DNA of 28,114 nucleotides, taken from positions 1-28,114 of IMG/VR virus record IMGVR_UViG_3300021185_000673. One strand, 5' to 3'. The position numbers and the translations under genes were made by a program. Shown here one piece after another: positions 8,082-15,812 of the stretch. The notes below the pieces were generated by a model, which was not told the origin of the DNA, made no database searches, and worked only from the letters and a program-made list of their open reading frames with translations. The stretch is from a virus. Numbering within the stretch: position 1 is the first letter of the stretch; each line of letters begins with the position of its first letter.

Positions 8082-8514
8082 TCAGAACCTCCAGTGCTTT
8101 CAGTTTGACTTCCTCTTCACGACCATACGCATCGATTTCCCAAGGCTGGTCATCATACTTGACGTTGGTATAATACTCACCGTCCCACTGCTGGGCTTTG
8201 ACAAGACACTCATCTACAATTTGCAGACCATGGTCGATGAGACGACCAGTTGCCATTTGTTGAGCGTGAATCATCTCATGAGCAATGTTGACTTTGATAG
8301 TCTCAATATCAAGAGCCTCACCTTGAACGTGCGTAGCAATCTCGATATCGATATCATCAGCATCACCGTAGCAGTAACCACCAGCATCACCATCACACTT
8401 CTTCATCAAGTCAATGCGAAGGTCACCCTCATGACTGTCAAGATTGAGAATCACAGCAACTGCGTTGATGTAATCCTCAACCTCATAACCATTGTCTTCC
8501 AAATAAATATTCAT
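8074..8514 (-). CDS. Putative zinc metalloprotease-like protein with HEMIHA motif
   Basis: I use ATG 8514 because AGAGAGG lies 6 bases upstream, giving 146 residues beginning MNIYLEDNGYEVEDYINAV. Residues about 76-85 hold NIAHEMIHAQ, an HExxH zinc-binding motif. A later GLQIVDECLVKAQQWDGEYY may supply a further ligand. The protein is strongly acidic with no signal peptide, and the fold resembles minimal SprT-like or toxin-type metalloproteases. Cys-containing KKCDGDAGGYCYGDADD might bind a second metal. The promoter at 8570-8542 lies directly upstream. Translation then runs into the second metalloprotease gene through an eight-base overlap. Enzymatic activity is unproven. Confidence 0.65.
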   Translation of the reverse strand: MNIYLEDNGYEVEDYINAVAVILNLDSHEGDLRIDLMKKCDGDAGGYCYGDADDIDIEIATHVQGEALDIETIKVNIAHEMIHAQQMATGRLIDHGLQIVDECLVKAQQWDGEYYTNVKYDDQPWEIDAYGREEEVKLKALEVLNA

Positions 8515-8541
8515 AACAACCTCTCTTCTCACTATACCTTT

Positions 8542-8570
8542 ATAGTATCAGCTTGGGCAGAAATTGTCAA
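8542..8570 (-). promoter_or_regulatory. Sigma70-type extended -10 promoter
   Basis: The -35 is TTGACA (8570-8565) and the -10 is TACTAT (8547-8542). The 17-base spacer ends in TGA, an extended -10 element. The start would be near 8535 and a 5' leader carries AGAGAGG before ATG 8514. It serves the two metalloprotease-like genes. Confidence 0.75.
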
Positions 8571-8599
8571 GAACTTTCTTTCATAACAATATCAATGGC

Positions 8600-9178
8600 T
8601 TAGACAGGAGCTCCAGTCACTTCAAGACTTTCCAGAACTTTTAGGACATTCTGTGGAGATGATTCACCATATGGGTCTTCACCATGATTGTCCCCAAAGT
8701 CTGGTTCTGGTAAGAATGCCTCGACCACACCATTATCAACAATCATTGCATAACGCCATGAACGATACCCGAAACCAAGATTTGCTTTGTCAACCAACAT
8801 ACCCATCTTGCGAGTAAACTCACCCGAACCATCTGGCACAACTTTCACATTGTCCAGTGCTTGGTCTTGAGCCCACTTGTTCATCACAAACGAATCATTC
8901 ACAGAGATACAGTATACATCGTCGATACCATAGTCGGTAAACGCACCTTCGTCCATCAGTTTCTCAAAGTCTGGTAACTGATATGTCGAACACGTTGGAG
9001 TGAATGCGCCTGGCAGTGAGAACACTACGACACGCTTCTTGATATCCGCACTACCAAACAGAAACTCACTGTTCACTGTCTGCCAACGATATGGGTTGTC
9101 CCCACCGATTGATTTGTCCCGCACACGAGTTTGAAAGTTTACTACGGGTAATTTTGTGCCTTTATTCATCGTCTTCAT
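8600..9178 (-). CDS. Peroxiredoxin, Prx5/PrxII type
   Basis: The 192-residue protein matches type II peroxiredoxins. The peroxidatic cysteine is Cys63 in PGAFTPTCSTYQLPDF, with a second Cys90 in DVYCISVNDSFVM that corresponds to the resolving cysteine of plant-type PrxII enzymes. Arg142 in GFGYRSWRYAMIVDNG is the conserved arginine. It would reduce peroxides using thioredoxin or glutaredoxin in the infected cell. The start ATG 9178 has AAGGGAAA upstream, and the second Met (M4) is a less likely start. It overlaps the possible 44-residue ORF by 17 bases. Peroxiredoxin genes are unusual in phages, so this may be an auxiliary metabolic gene that protects infection from oxidative stress. Confidence 0.9.
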   Translation of the reverse strand: MKTMNKGTKLPVVNFQTRVRDKSIGGDNPYRWQTVNSEFLFGSADIKKRVVVFSLPGAFTPTCSTYQLPDFEKLMDEGAFTDYGIDDVYCISVNDSFVMNKWAQDQALDNVKVVPDGSGEFTRKMGMLVDKANLGFGYRSWRYAMIVDNGVVEAFLPEPDFGDNHGEDPYGESSPQNVLKVLESLEVTGAPV

Positions 9179-9296
9179 TTTCCCTTATACGCCACGGACG
9201 AACATCTTCGCCAGCTTCATCATAGTTAATTATATCATCTGGAATTGAAATAAAAAAACTTCCTACCAAATCCAAAAATTTATTAATAATCTGCAT
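9162..9296 (-). CDS. Possible 44-residue acidic small protein
   Basis: A frame of 44 codons starts at ATG 9296, inside the end of the 2OG oxygenase gene, and stops with TAA at 9164-9162 inside the peroxiredoxin start region. It begins MQIINKFLDLVGSFFISIPD and ends in acidic IRENEDDE. GGAAA lies upstream of the ATG. It fills the 104-base gap between two genes, a gap otherwise unusually long for this genome, and its overlaps on both sides resemble other coupled genes here. I see no known family, so it remains a candidate only. Confidence 0.4.
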   Translation of the reverse strand: MQIINKFLDLVGSFFISIPDDIINYDEAGEDVRPWRIRENEDDE

Positions 9297-9924
9297 CTAA
9301 TTTCCAATCAATCACAAGATGGATTCTTTCACAATCGGTAGGGTTAACTACAGAATGTTCTATGGTATGGTCAATCATATAAACCTTACCAGCTTCCATA
9401 TGTATTTCATCTCCACCATTGTATAATTTAATGTCTGGATGAGTAATAATAGGAATATGTATGCGTTTTTTATCCGCTGTTCTCTGGTCTGCATGTGGGT
9501 CAATCTTAGAGTGTGGATTCATTAGATTGAACATGAACATCATAAATTTACCTTCGCCCAACTCTTTACTAAGAAGATTGTTAATATCGTTGAAAAACTT
9601 TTCATCATAATACTTCTCGTAAAATTTACCCTTGATTTGAACGTCATTGTTTGGATTTCCTGAGTTTAGAAATTTAATAATATCGTTACCAATATCAAAG
9701 TCTTTTACAGCATCCTCTAAAGTATCATAGACACCTTCATATTTACCACCCACACAATACATAAGAGGGAGTCTGTCTAACTCTCGAAAGAAAGGAATAT
9801 ACTTTTTACTGAATGTTGAAAACTCATCCATCCAATCTAAGTCATCAATGTCAGAGAAAAGGTCAACGTAATAACTTACGTCAACCTCTCCCAGAACTTT
9901 GATAGTTTTAAGATGCGAGTGCAT
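9283..9924 (-). CDS. 2OG-Fe(II) oxygenase, aspartyl/asparaginyl hydroxylase-like
   Basis: I take ATG 9924 as start (213 residues), overlapping the end of the DUF932 gene by 17 bases; a TTG six bases earlier is possible. The double-stranded beta-helix motif set is visible. His144-x-Asp146 lies in KIDPHADQRTADKKRIHIP, the distal His190 in IEHSVVN, and Arg200 in RIHLVIDW would bind 2-oxoglutarate. The spacing and the PHADQR start resemble aspartyl/asparaginyl beta-hydroxylases. It probably hydroxylates a protein or small molecule in the host cytoplasm; the substrate is unknown. Codon and base use look AT-rich relative to neighbours, especially in its AT-heavy 3' half, a mild hint of separate origin. 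It follows the DUF932 gene in the same promoter unit. Confidence 0.75.
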   Translation of the reverse strand: MHSHLKTIKVLGEVDVSYYVDLFSDIDDLDWMDEFSTFSKKYIPFFRELDRLPLMYCVGGKYEGVYDTLEDAVKDFDIGNDIIKFLNSGNPNNDVQIKGKFYEKYYDEKFFNDINNLLSKELGEGKFMMFMFNLMNPHSKIDPHADQRTADKKRIHIPIITHPDIKLYNGGDEIHMEAGKVYMIDHTIEHSVVNPTDCERIHLVIDWKLDADY

Positions 9925-10876
9925 ATTCAACTGCTTTCTCGACAGCTTTGACTTTGCGTGTTTGGTTTACACCGAACCAAGCAGAAGTAAGACGAGTGTC
10001 TGCCTCACGACCCATTTCGTGGTCAGTCAGATAAGTGACACTATTTAGTGCCTGCCACCAAGTCCCACGACCAAACTCTGCGCCTGGCTGTGTTTCGAGG
10101 ACTTCATATGCTTTCTTTGCATTACTAGTTAAGTCTTCGATAGTCTTGACACTGACTTCCTTCTTACCCTGATAGGTGCGAGGGAATACTTCGTTGTAGT
10201 AGTTAATCAACGCATCCATATCGAAACGTTTGGTTGAGAGGAACTCTGCTGCTTCTTTATATTCAGCAAACTTCTCGTGTGCAACACCAAGAGTCTCTTT
10301 CACAGAGTCGGGATTGAATGCGGTGCGGTGATTCAGTGATACCGACTTCGCAACCTGTTGACCCAATGAAAGTGAAAGAGTGTTGTTACACACCACACGA
10401 ATGGGTGTGAACCGAATATCGATTGACTTACCATACATGTGTGGGTTAGAGAACAAAAGATACGAATCAACTTGGTCTTCACCAAGAATGGTGAACGAGT
10501 CTTTCACTTTCGCAAGAGCCCAAACCATCTGTCCACCTTTGAGTGAACCAGCAGTATGCATCTCCATATCACCAGCAAGAACATATTCAGAGAAGAAGTT
10601 GAATGCTTCGTCATTCTGAACAGGATTCCATTTGTCACCAACGACATCAAGAACCTTATTGTCTGATGAACGGACAAGGGCTCGTTTGCCCTCTACTGTT
10701 GCACCCGAACCTGTGACCATGACCTGTTTGCCAACTGTCCAGTCGAGTCCTGCTTTTGCTTGAATTTGTTGTGGAGTTAGGTCATTCGAGACTTCTGTGC
10801 CGAGTCCGTGCCATGGAACTTCTCCAGCATATGCCATTTGTGCTTGACCATCAATAATTTCTACTTCGTGTGACAT
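9908..10876 (-). CDS. DUF932 family phage protein
   Basis: The 322-residue product fits the DUF932 phage/plasmid family (TIGR03299-like). It starts MSHEVEIIDGQAQMAYAGEV and has the typical PWHGLGTEV near residue 21. Later come KWNPVQNDEAFNFFSEYV and FTPIRVVCNNTLSLSL, the family's signature stretch, and GTWWQALNSVTYLTDHE near the end. The molecular function of DUF932 is unsettled, although family members are common in plasmids and phages. The sigma70-like promoter 10939-10911 sits just upstream and AAGGAAAT lies ahead of the ATG. It is followed by the hydroxylase gene with a short overlap. No membrane segment is seen. Confidence 0.85.
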   Translation of the reverse strand: MSHEVEIIDGQAQMAYAGEVPWHGLGTEVSNDLTPQQIQAKAGLDWTVGKQVMVTGSGATVEGKRALVRSSDNKVLDVVGDKWNPVQNDEAFNFFSEYVLAGDMEMHTAGSLKGGQMVWALAKVKDSFTILGEDQVDSYLLFSNPHMYGKSIDIRFTPIRVVCNNTLSLSLGQQVAKSVSLNHRTAFNPDSVKETLGVAHEKFAEYKEAAEFLSTKRFDMDALINYYNEVFPRTYQGKKEVSVKTIEDLTSNAKKAYEVLETQPGAEFGRGTWWQALNSVTYLTDHEMGREADTRLTSAWFGVNQTRKVKAVEKAVEYALAS

Positions 10877-10910
10877 GATATAATTTCCTTTACTCTCTGA
10901 TTATGTTATT

Positions 10911-10939
10911 ATAATAACACAAACTTATAGTAAAGTCAA
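10911..10939 (-). promoter_or_regulatory. Sigma70-type extended -10 promoter for DUF932 operon
   Basis: The -35 is TTGACT (10939-10934) and the -10 is TATTAT (10916-10911). The 17-base spacer ends in TGT (extended -10). The TGA inside TTGACT is the stop codon of the upstream 2OG gene. A leader of about 28 bases precedes ATG 10876. Confidence 0.75.
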
Positions 10940-11436
10940 GCGTTTTTTCCAAAGAAAGTTAAAGAAACTCTATCTTTTCCACCGAAGCAGGGATTGTGTA
11001 GAGTTTGTGCGTCGAAGGAGATTGCACGATTCTCTTTCCATTCAACATACTCGTCTTTGATTGTTGTTCCTTGTCCTTTACCACCTATCATATAGAGGAC
11101 ACCAGAGCGCTCAAAGTTTCGGTCAATATGTTGAGGAATCTTGTCACCATATGTCCGTAGTTTCTTAAATTTCTCTACAGGGTGACGGAAGAATGTCATG
11201 AGTTCTACTTCTATACCCAAGTCTTCTCTTATTTTATTGGTTATCTCTTCAAACAAGTTTTTGAGGTTGTCACTACGATAACAATCAATCCAATCCTGCA
11301 CAGCGTAGTATGCGCCACCACGTCTTTCACCGTAGTCATACGCACTATACATTCTACACTCTTCGTAAGCCTGTAACAACTCTTCAAAAGAGTTTTGGTC
11401 TAGAAAGTTATCAACTACTTGGACTAAAGATTTCAA
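10936..11436 (-). CDS. 2OG-Fe(II) oxygenase-like protein
   Basis: The frame has 166 residues and a TTG start at 11436, backed by AAGGAAG six bases upstream and by the family-like start KSLVQVVDNFLDQ. The metal triad is His103-x-Asp105 in KIPQHIDRNFERSGVLYMI, then His147 in LHNPCFGGKDR; Arg156 could bind 2-oxoglutarate. It is a compact phage-type dioxygenase. It overlaps the cyclase gene by 26 bases and is the last gene of the curli-FecR-cyclase operon, which ends where the DUF932 promoter begins. A connection with the curli module, for example modifying the secreted protein, would be speculative. A hydroxylase, demethylase or halogenase role is open. Confidence 0.65.
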   Translation of the reverse strand: MKSLVQVVDNFLDQNSFEELLQAYEECRMYSAYDYGERRGGAYYAVQDWIDCYRSDNLKNLFEEITNKIREDLGIEVELMTFFRHPVEKFKKLRTYGDKIPQHIDRNFERSGVLYMIGGKGQGTTIKDEYVEWKENRAISFDAQTLHNPCFGGKDRVSLTFFGKNA

Positions 11437-13228
11437 TGGTTTCTTCCTTACCCTTCACCTTGATATCACCAATCTTCTTGGTTGGCATATCAATCTGGTC
11501 ATTCGTATAAGATGATATGATAGTCTTGTAATTTATATAGTCGCCCCGTGCGGCAGTGGCTTCTAGTCTTGCTGCAAGGTTGACCGCATCTCCAATAACT
11601 GAGTAATCAAATCTGGATTCAGAACCCATGTTGCCAACAATACAGTCCCCAGTATTAACTCCAGTCCCCACGTTGATAGGAGGGAGACCAGCTTCTTCAT
11701 ATTTTTTTCTAAGTTCATTGGTCTTTTCCTCAATCTGAATAGCAGACTTCACTGCCATCTCTGCGTGGTTGAGACAAGGTAACGGTGCGTTCCAGAATGC
11801 CATGATGCAATCACCCATATACTTATCTATAGTTCCACCATTGTCTTGAATGATTTTAGTCATCTGATTCAGATAATCATTGATAAGATGCACGAGCCCT
11901 TCGGGGTCATCGTTGTTTTTGTAGTGTTCTGATATCGGAGTGAACCCACAGATGTCCATAAACAGGAATGTCATCTCTTTGCGTTCACCACCCAGTTTCA
12001 TCAGCGATGGGTCTTTGGCTAACATGTCAACCATGTCAGGACTTAGATAAGTTCCGAACTGACCTTTAATCATTTGCTTTGCTTTGAACTGCGTATAGAA
12101 CTGAACAAACGAACCGTGTGCAAAGATTATAACAAATGTTATAACGGGGAAGATTGGGTCGAGTAACATATATGTTACATCAAACATATGTGATGCACCA
12201 TACACGAAACTTGAACTAATCAACACAAATAATCCACCCGAAATCACGATAGAGAGTTTAGATAACATGAATAGTATCACTATCGATACCACTATCGTTG
12301 TGAAAAGTTCATAAAACTTAAACTCTGGCATTCGTGTGATAGTCACACCATCAATCATCGTCTTCAACAGGTTTGCCTGAATGTCGTGGGGATACATCGC
12401 ACCAACAGGAGTCGATACAACAGATGTCCCCTTGAAGGTCGCACCCAGTATTGCAATGCTTCCCGCTGGTATCTGGTCTATCTCTGTGAAGGAATATCTC
12501 TTGAACTCGTTCCAGAATGCGATACGCACATTACTATTATCGTCTGTCTGAACTACATCGAACTTCGGTATGCGAACAAATCGTATTCCATAATCGTCTG
12601 TCTTGACTTGATAGGATACATCACCCGCAGCCACACGAAGGATATCCAATGCAAAGGCAGGATACATGCGTCCCTCAAAGTTCTCAATCAAAGGGACTCT
12701 CCGTGTGATACCATCAATGTCTTGTGTAGATGACATTGTTCCGTAACCGATTGCAGCGTCCATGATTTCAGGTCGCGCAAATAACATACCCTCAAGTTCA
12801 GGTCGGAACTCTACTGCGTCTCTTTCACCAAATGTTGCTACACCTACAGGTTTTGGTCGGGAGTCTATGTTCGTCTTATCGTTTGGTGCAATGGATACTA
12901 CTGCGTTCATATCAAACAACGCATCAGCAAGTGCGTCATCACCACCGAACCTGTCTGGTTCTGACAACAAGATATTGATACCCAGTATCGAGTTATTGAG
13001 TTTTACCAACTCATCTGCCATCGTTTCGCGGGGAATAGGATACTGACCGAACTCCTCTAGGGTCAGCTCGTCAATATCAATAAGGACAATCTGTTCTGAT
13101 TGTTTAGCGTCCTGTCCTCTCTGCATCGAGTCAAAGAAAGACAGTCTTGCGCTTTCGAGTAGAAAGGGGTCAAGCAGTCTCAGGGTTACCATCAACCCCA
13201 GAGTGATAAGGACGTGCCACGTTTTCAT
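11411..13228 (-). CDS. Membrane CHASE2-domain class III adenylate cyclase
   Basis: The 605-residue protein has an N-terminal hydrophobic anchor (about 6-24) followed by a CHASE2 extracellular sensor (about 30-300). Membrane segments follow (about 306-325, 328-345, 355-375), then a class III cyclase catalytic domain (about 415-600). Catalytic residues are present. Metal Asp425 is in FLFMDICGFTP, Asp473 in KYMGDCIMAFW, substrate Lys469 precedes it, Ser543 in YSVIGDAVN is the position that holds Thr/Ser in class IIIb enzymes, and Asn550 and Arg554 complete NLAAR. This predicts active ATP to cAMP conversion with a Lys/Ser pair rather than the guanylate pattern. The ATG overlaps the FecR TGA (ATGA). 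Homodimerisation is expected for this family. A phage-borne membrane cyclase is unusual. Confidence 0.9.
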   Translation of the reverse strand: MKTWHVLITLGLMVTLRLLDPFLLESARLSFFDSMQRGQDAKQSEQIVLIDIDELTLEEFGQYPIPRETMADELVKLNNSILGINILLSEPDRFGGDDALADALFDMNAVVSIAPNDKTNIDSRPKPVGVATFGERDAVEFRPELEGMLFARPEIMDAAIGYGTMSSTQDIDGITRRVPLIENFEGRMYPAFALDILRVAAGDVSYQVKTDDYGIRFVRIPKFDVVQTDDNSNVRIAFWNEFKRYSFTEIDQIPAGSIAILGATFKGTSVVSTPVGAMYPHDIQANLLKTMIDGVTITRMPEFKFYELFTTIVVSIVILFMLSKLSIVISGGLFVLISSSFVYGASHMFDVTYMLLDPIFPVITFVIIFAHGSFVQFYTQFKAKQMIKGQFGTYLSPDMVDMLAKDPSLMKLGGERKEMTFLFMDICGFTPISEHYKNNDDPEGLVHLINDYLNQMTKIIQDNGGTIDKYMGDCIMAFWNAPLPCLNHAEMAVKSAIQIEEKTNELRKKYEEAGLPPINVGTGVNTGDCIVGNMGSESRFDYSVIGDAVNLAARLEATAARGDYINYKTIISSYTNDQIDMPTKKIGDIKVKGKEETIEIFSPSS

Positions 13229-14331
13229 TGTTTGATATTTATGGTAGAACTACCACCACCGTTTACGGTGATAGGGTCAAACTCTCGCCCTTCTGTGTCA
13301 AGGGTTATTGTTGTCTCTTCGTTGTTCGACACAGATATCTCTACGATGTTCTGCACATTTCGAATTAAAGTGACTTTCACACCATCGACAACCGTGTTGA
13401 TTTGTGTGTCTCCATCAAACCCTTCTAGTGTCCCTTCTACAAGCGTTTCGCCTTTGTCGTCTTTTTCTTTCAACAACTCTGCGTCTAGGTCAGAGTATGT
13501 GTCAAGTAGATTTGTCAGGAAGTCCACATCCAGATAGTCAATGTCTAGTTCTGTGAACTCCAGATAATCACGTCCTAGTTCATCATCTTCGAGTAGTTGC
13601 TCATCGAGAAAATCGATATCAAGAGGATTGATATTCCTACGGCTGTTCAATGACGTATAGAACTCTTGTTCTGTCATTCTCTCTTTAGGTGGATTGATAA
13701 TCAAAATGTTATCCAGCATATCTAGAGTCAAGTCTAGAATAGCAGGATTGCTGGGAGGCATTTCACTCACAGAGGTTGTGGTGGATTGAAACGGTTTATT
13801 CAATACCACCTCACCAGTCATAGTTGCAACAATAATCTCACCCGATGATATCCCATTCACATCGGGCAACAACACTACAAGTGTGCGACCAAACTCGTCT
13901 ACGGTCACAGTAAAGTCTGTGCCGCGAATACCGATTGAGGCAGTCGGTGTTCTCAATCTAATATTCTCTTTTTCAATCGTCCCAAGTTTACCTGTAATGA
14001 AACGAGCAGTTCCCTGCGCGAATGTCATTGCAAGGTCAGACTTGCTTGGGTCATCATCAAACACCACATTGTCAATCACAATGCGTGTGTGTTCGGTCAT
14101 GCGAAGTTTCGAATCATCGACAAACTTCACCTGCATACGCCCCTCGCCTGTGCGAAGGTCGTCTTTTGATATTATATCGAACCCTTTTTCAGGTTCGAGT
14201 TCATTGGTATCTCTTACAACTTGTCTCCAGCCGACTGCTCGGTCAATGAGACCTACATCCTTACTGACAGCCGGTAGCGGTGCCAGAATCAGACTGAGCG
14301 ATGCATAGAGTATTATCCGTGGTAGCGTCAC
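13225..14331 (-). CDS. Periplasmic FecR-domain protein
   Basis: I prefer GTG 14331 (368 residues; GAGGG five bases upstream) over TTG 14343. It overlaps the end of the curlin-like gene by 71 bases. A signal peptide of about 23 residues (RIILYASLSLILAPLPAVS) targets it to the periplasm. The FecR domain is plain at about 45-145: LRTGEGRMQVKFVDDSKLR, then GTARFITGKL, and TPTASIGIRGTDFTV at 128-142. The C-terminal half is acidic and repetitive (LDIDFLDEQLLEDDELG, LDIDYLDVDFL), ending in a Gly/Ser/Thr-rich tail, so it may bind Ca2+ or act as a spacer. FecR proteins often sit beside CHASE2 cyclases in bacteria, and the pair here probably works as an envelope sensor. No transmembrane anchor other than the signal peptide is seen. 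Confidence 0.85.
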   Translation of the reverse strand: MTLPRIILYASLSLILAPLPAVSKDVGLIDRAVGWRQVVRDTNELEPEKGFDIISKDDLRTGEGRMQVKFVDDSKLRMTEHTRIVIDNVVFDDDPSKSDLAMTFAQGTARFITGKLGTIEKENIRLRTPTASIGIRGTDFTVTVDEFGRTLVVLLPDVNGISSGEIIVATMTGEVVLNKPFQSTTTSVSEMPPSNPAILDLTLDMLDNILIINPPKERMTEQEFYTSLNSRRNINPLDIDFLDEQLLEDDELGRDYLEFTELDIDYLDVDFLTNLLDTYSDLDAELLKEKDDKGETLVEGTLEGFDGDTQINTVVDGVKVTLIRNVQNIVEISVSNNEETTITLDTEGREFDPITVNGGGSSTINIKQ

Positions 14332-14998
14332 CTGAGCCCTCAATTTGTATGTCTAATGTATCAGACTGCAACGTTGACTCTTGTTTGATATCAATGTCCC
14401 AGTAGTTTGTTGTTCCAACGCCATCGATTGTTGTAGAGTGACCATCATATCCGTCACCATCATAATCGATTGTTACATTACTTCCTAAGAAGTCAATGCT
14501 GTTTGTTGCGTTGTTGATGTCAATATCAGCAGTTATGCTGTTATAGTCACCGTCAACAATCCAGTCAACATCTGCGCCCGTGGCTTGGTCGTTATTACCA
14601 ACGCTCAAGTCCAGTGTGTTATTACCACCATCCAAATCGATTACTACATTACCGCTACCAGCACCATAGGTGTCAGTTCCGTCAATGTCGATTGTGACTG
14701 TGTTGGTGTCGCCATCGATGTCTAAATCAACATCGGTGTTGTCACCTATAATAGCACCAAGAACTTTGTTGGTATCACCAACGGTATCGATACTCAGATT
14801 GATGTTATCACCATCAACCTTCATTTTGGTCGTGTCATTAGCGTTATTGCTAATTACGTTGCCACTACCATCTTGAGTAATGTCGATATCTGCACCAGAC
14901 CCTACTTGGTCGATGTAGACCGCATTATCAGCCCATACAGGCGATGTCCCTGCGTTTACTAGGAACAACATCACAAATATTCTTTGCAAAGTGTTCAT
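14261..14998 (-). CDS. Acidic curlin-like secreted protein
   Basis: The ATG at 14998 has AGGAGAG five bases upstream and lies one base after the CsgG-like stop, giving 245 residues. A signal peptide ends after VWA (residue 23). The start of the mature chain reads NAVYIDQVGSGADIDITQDG, with Gln31 and Gln42 and the Q-x-G spacing of curlin repeats. The rest is a long run of approximate repeats with Gly-Asp-x-Asn and I-x-I-D turns, very rich in Asp, Asn, Thr and Gly, typical of a beta-solenoid that might bind Ca2+. Two cysteines (232, 244) sit near the C-terminus. It is the likely substrate of the CsgG-like pore just upstream. It differs from classical CsgA in having few Gln and in its high acidity. 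A secreted fibre, adhesin or amyloid is possible. Confidence 0.75.
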   Translation of the reverse strand: MNTLQRIFVMLFLVNAGTSPVWADNAVYIDQVGSGADIDITQDGSGNVISNNANDTTKMKVDGDNINLSIDTVGDTNKVLGAIIGDNTDVDLDIDGDTNTVTIDIDGTDTYGAGSGNVVIDLDGGNNTLDLSVGNNDQATGADVDWIVDGDYNSITADIDINNATNSIDFLGSNVTIDYDGDGYDGHSTTIDGVGTTNYWDIDIKQESTLQSDTLDIQIEGSGDATTDNTLCIAQSDSGTATGCQ

Positions 14999-14999
14999 T

Positions 15000-15812
15000 T
15001 TACTCTCCTGTGAATGTCCAGAACTGTTTTCTGTTTCCAAGTTCTATCAGTTCTAAGACACCTGTTTCAATAGCCCGTTGAGTGGCAATCGAAACGCTTT
15101 CGTTACGGGCAGTTCCAGACTCTATCTCAACGAGTCTAGTTCCCTGTTCTACATACCGAAATACATCTCCGCCAAATGCGACAGATAGTATGGTCTTACT
15201 TGTTATGACATCAAGCAATACCTCACCAGTCGCAACACTTATCAACCTCATGTTGATTGTCACCGTGTCACGACTAAACTCTCGTGAAGAACCGATGCCA
15301 AGATATCTTGCACCCGAGCCTCCACTTTCGGTAGAGTGGTCATATCCCACAATACCGCCTGCAATAATCATACCAGCGAATGTCAATGCTGGTAGTTTCT
15401 TTGCGCCATCTCCGTCATAAGAACTTCGTGTCTGTCTTATGAGTTGTCTTTCTTTTGTCAACCAGTCCAATGCAGTCCTATCGACTACCTTGAAGAAGTT
15501 ACCATTAGATGCACGAGTCAAAGCACGAATCAGATATACATCTGGTGCTTGAGTGACTGCGGTGCTGAATGATGTCCCACCGCTTGCGTTCTGTCTTTTC
15601 TGCCCTGTTTGGTCGGTGAACGAATAAATCGCTACCGTTGGTTTTCTTATCGGAGGTTCAATGTTCTGTAATTGTTCTGTAAGAAGATTTGATTGAACTT
15701 TGACTGGTTCTGGTTTCGCTGGTATATCCCAACTCGTTCCACCTAGAGTGGTGCAACTAGAAACCAAAATCGCCGATAGGAATAACAATGACAGTTTGGC
15801 TACCATCTTCAT
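15000..15812 (-). CDS. csgG: CsgG-like outer-membrane curli secretion pore
   Basis: The 270-residue lipoprotein has a lipobox VSSC with Cys20 after a hydrophobic signal, predicting outer-membrane anchoring. Key CsgG segments are AIYSFTDQTGQ (61-71), SFSTAV (81-86, with a Phe at the constriction-loop position), ERQLIRQTR (121-129), IAGGIVGYD (150-158), GGSGARYLGIG (164-174), INMRLISVATGEVL (186-199), SKTILS (205-210) and RAIETGVLELIELG near the C-terminus. These cover most of the family length. It would form a nonameric secretion channel in the outer membrane. The gene overlaps the CsgF-like gene upstream by 56 bases and is followed after one base by the curlin-like gene, so the order CsgF, CsgG, substrate is compact. 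A CsgG in a phage is exceptional. Confidence 0.9.
   Translation of the reverse strand: MKMVAKLSLLFLSAILVSSCTTLGGTSWDIPAKPEPVKVQSNLLTEQLQNIEPPIRKPTVAIYSFTDQTGQKRQNASGGTSFSTAVTQAPDVYLIRALTRASNGNFFKVVDRTALDWLTKERQLIRQTRSSYDGDGAKKLPALTFAGMIIAGGIVGYDHSTESGGSGARYLGIGSSREFSRDTVTINMRLISVATGEVLLDVITSKTILSVAFGGDVFRYVEQGTRLVEIESGTARNESVSIATQRAIETGVLELIELGNRKQFWTFTGE

Noticed and set aside
8337-8420. Low-complexity ATCA/CACC-rich stretch in the HEMIHA gene that looked like a repeat array
   Set aside because: It encodes an Asp/Gly-rich protein segment without exact direct repeats, so it is neither CRISPR nor a tandem repeat.
13236-13243. CATAAATA close to the cyclase start, similar to a late box
   Set aside because: One mismatch in the first position and only 8-9 bases before the ATG; it lies in the FecR tail and is more likely chance.
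14376-14980. Imperfect DNA repeats suggestive of a tandem repeat array
   Set aside because: They reflect the approximate protein repeats of the curlin-like gene; the DNA units are degenerate and no spacers are present, so not CRISPR.
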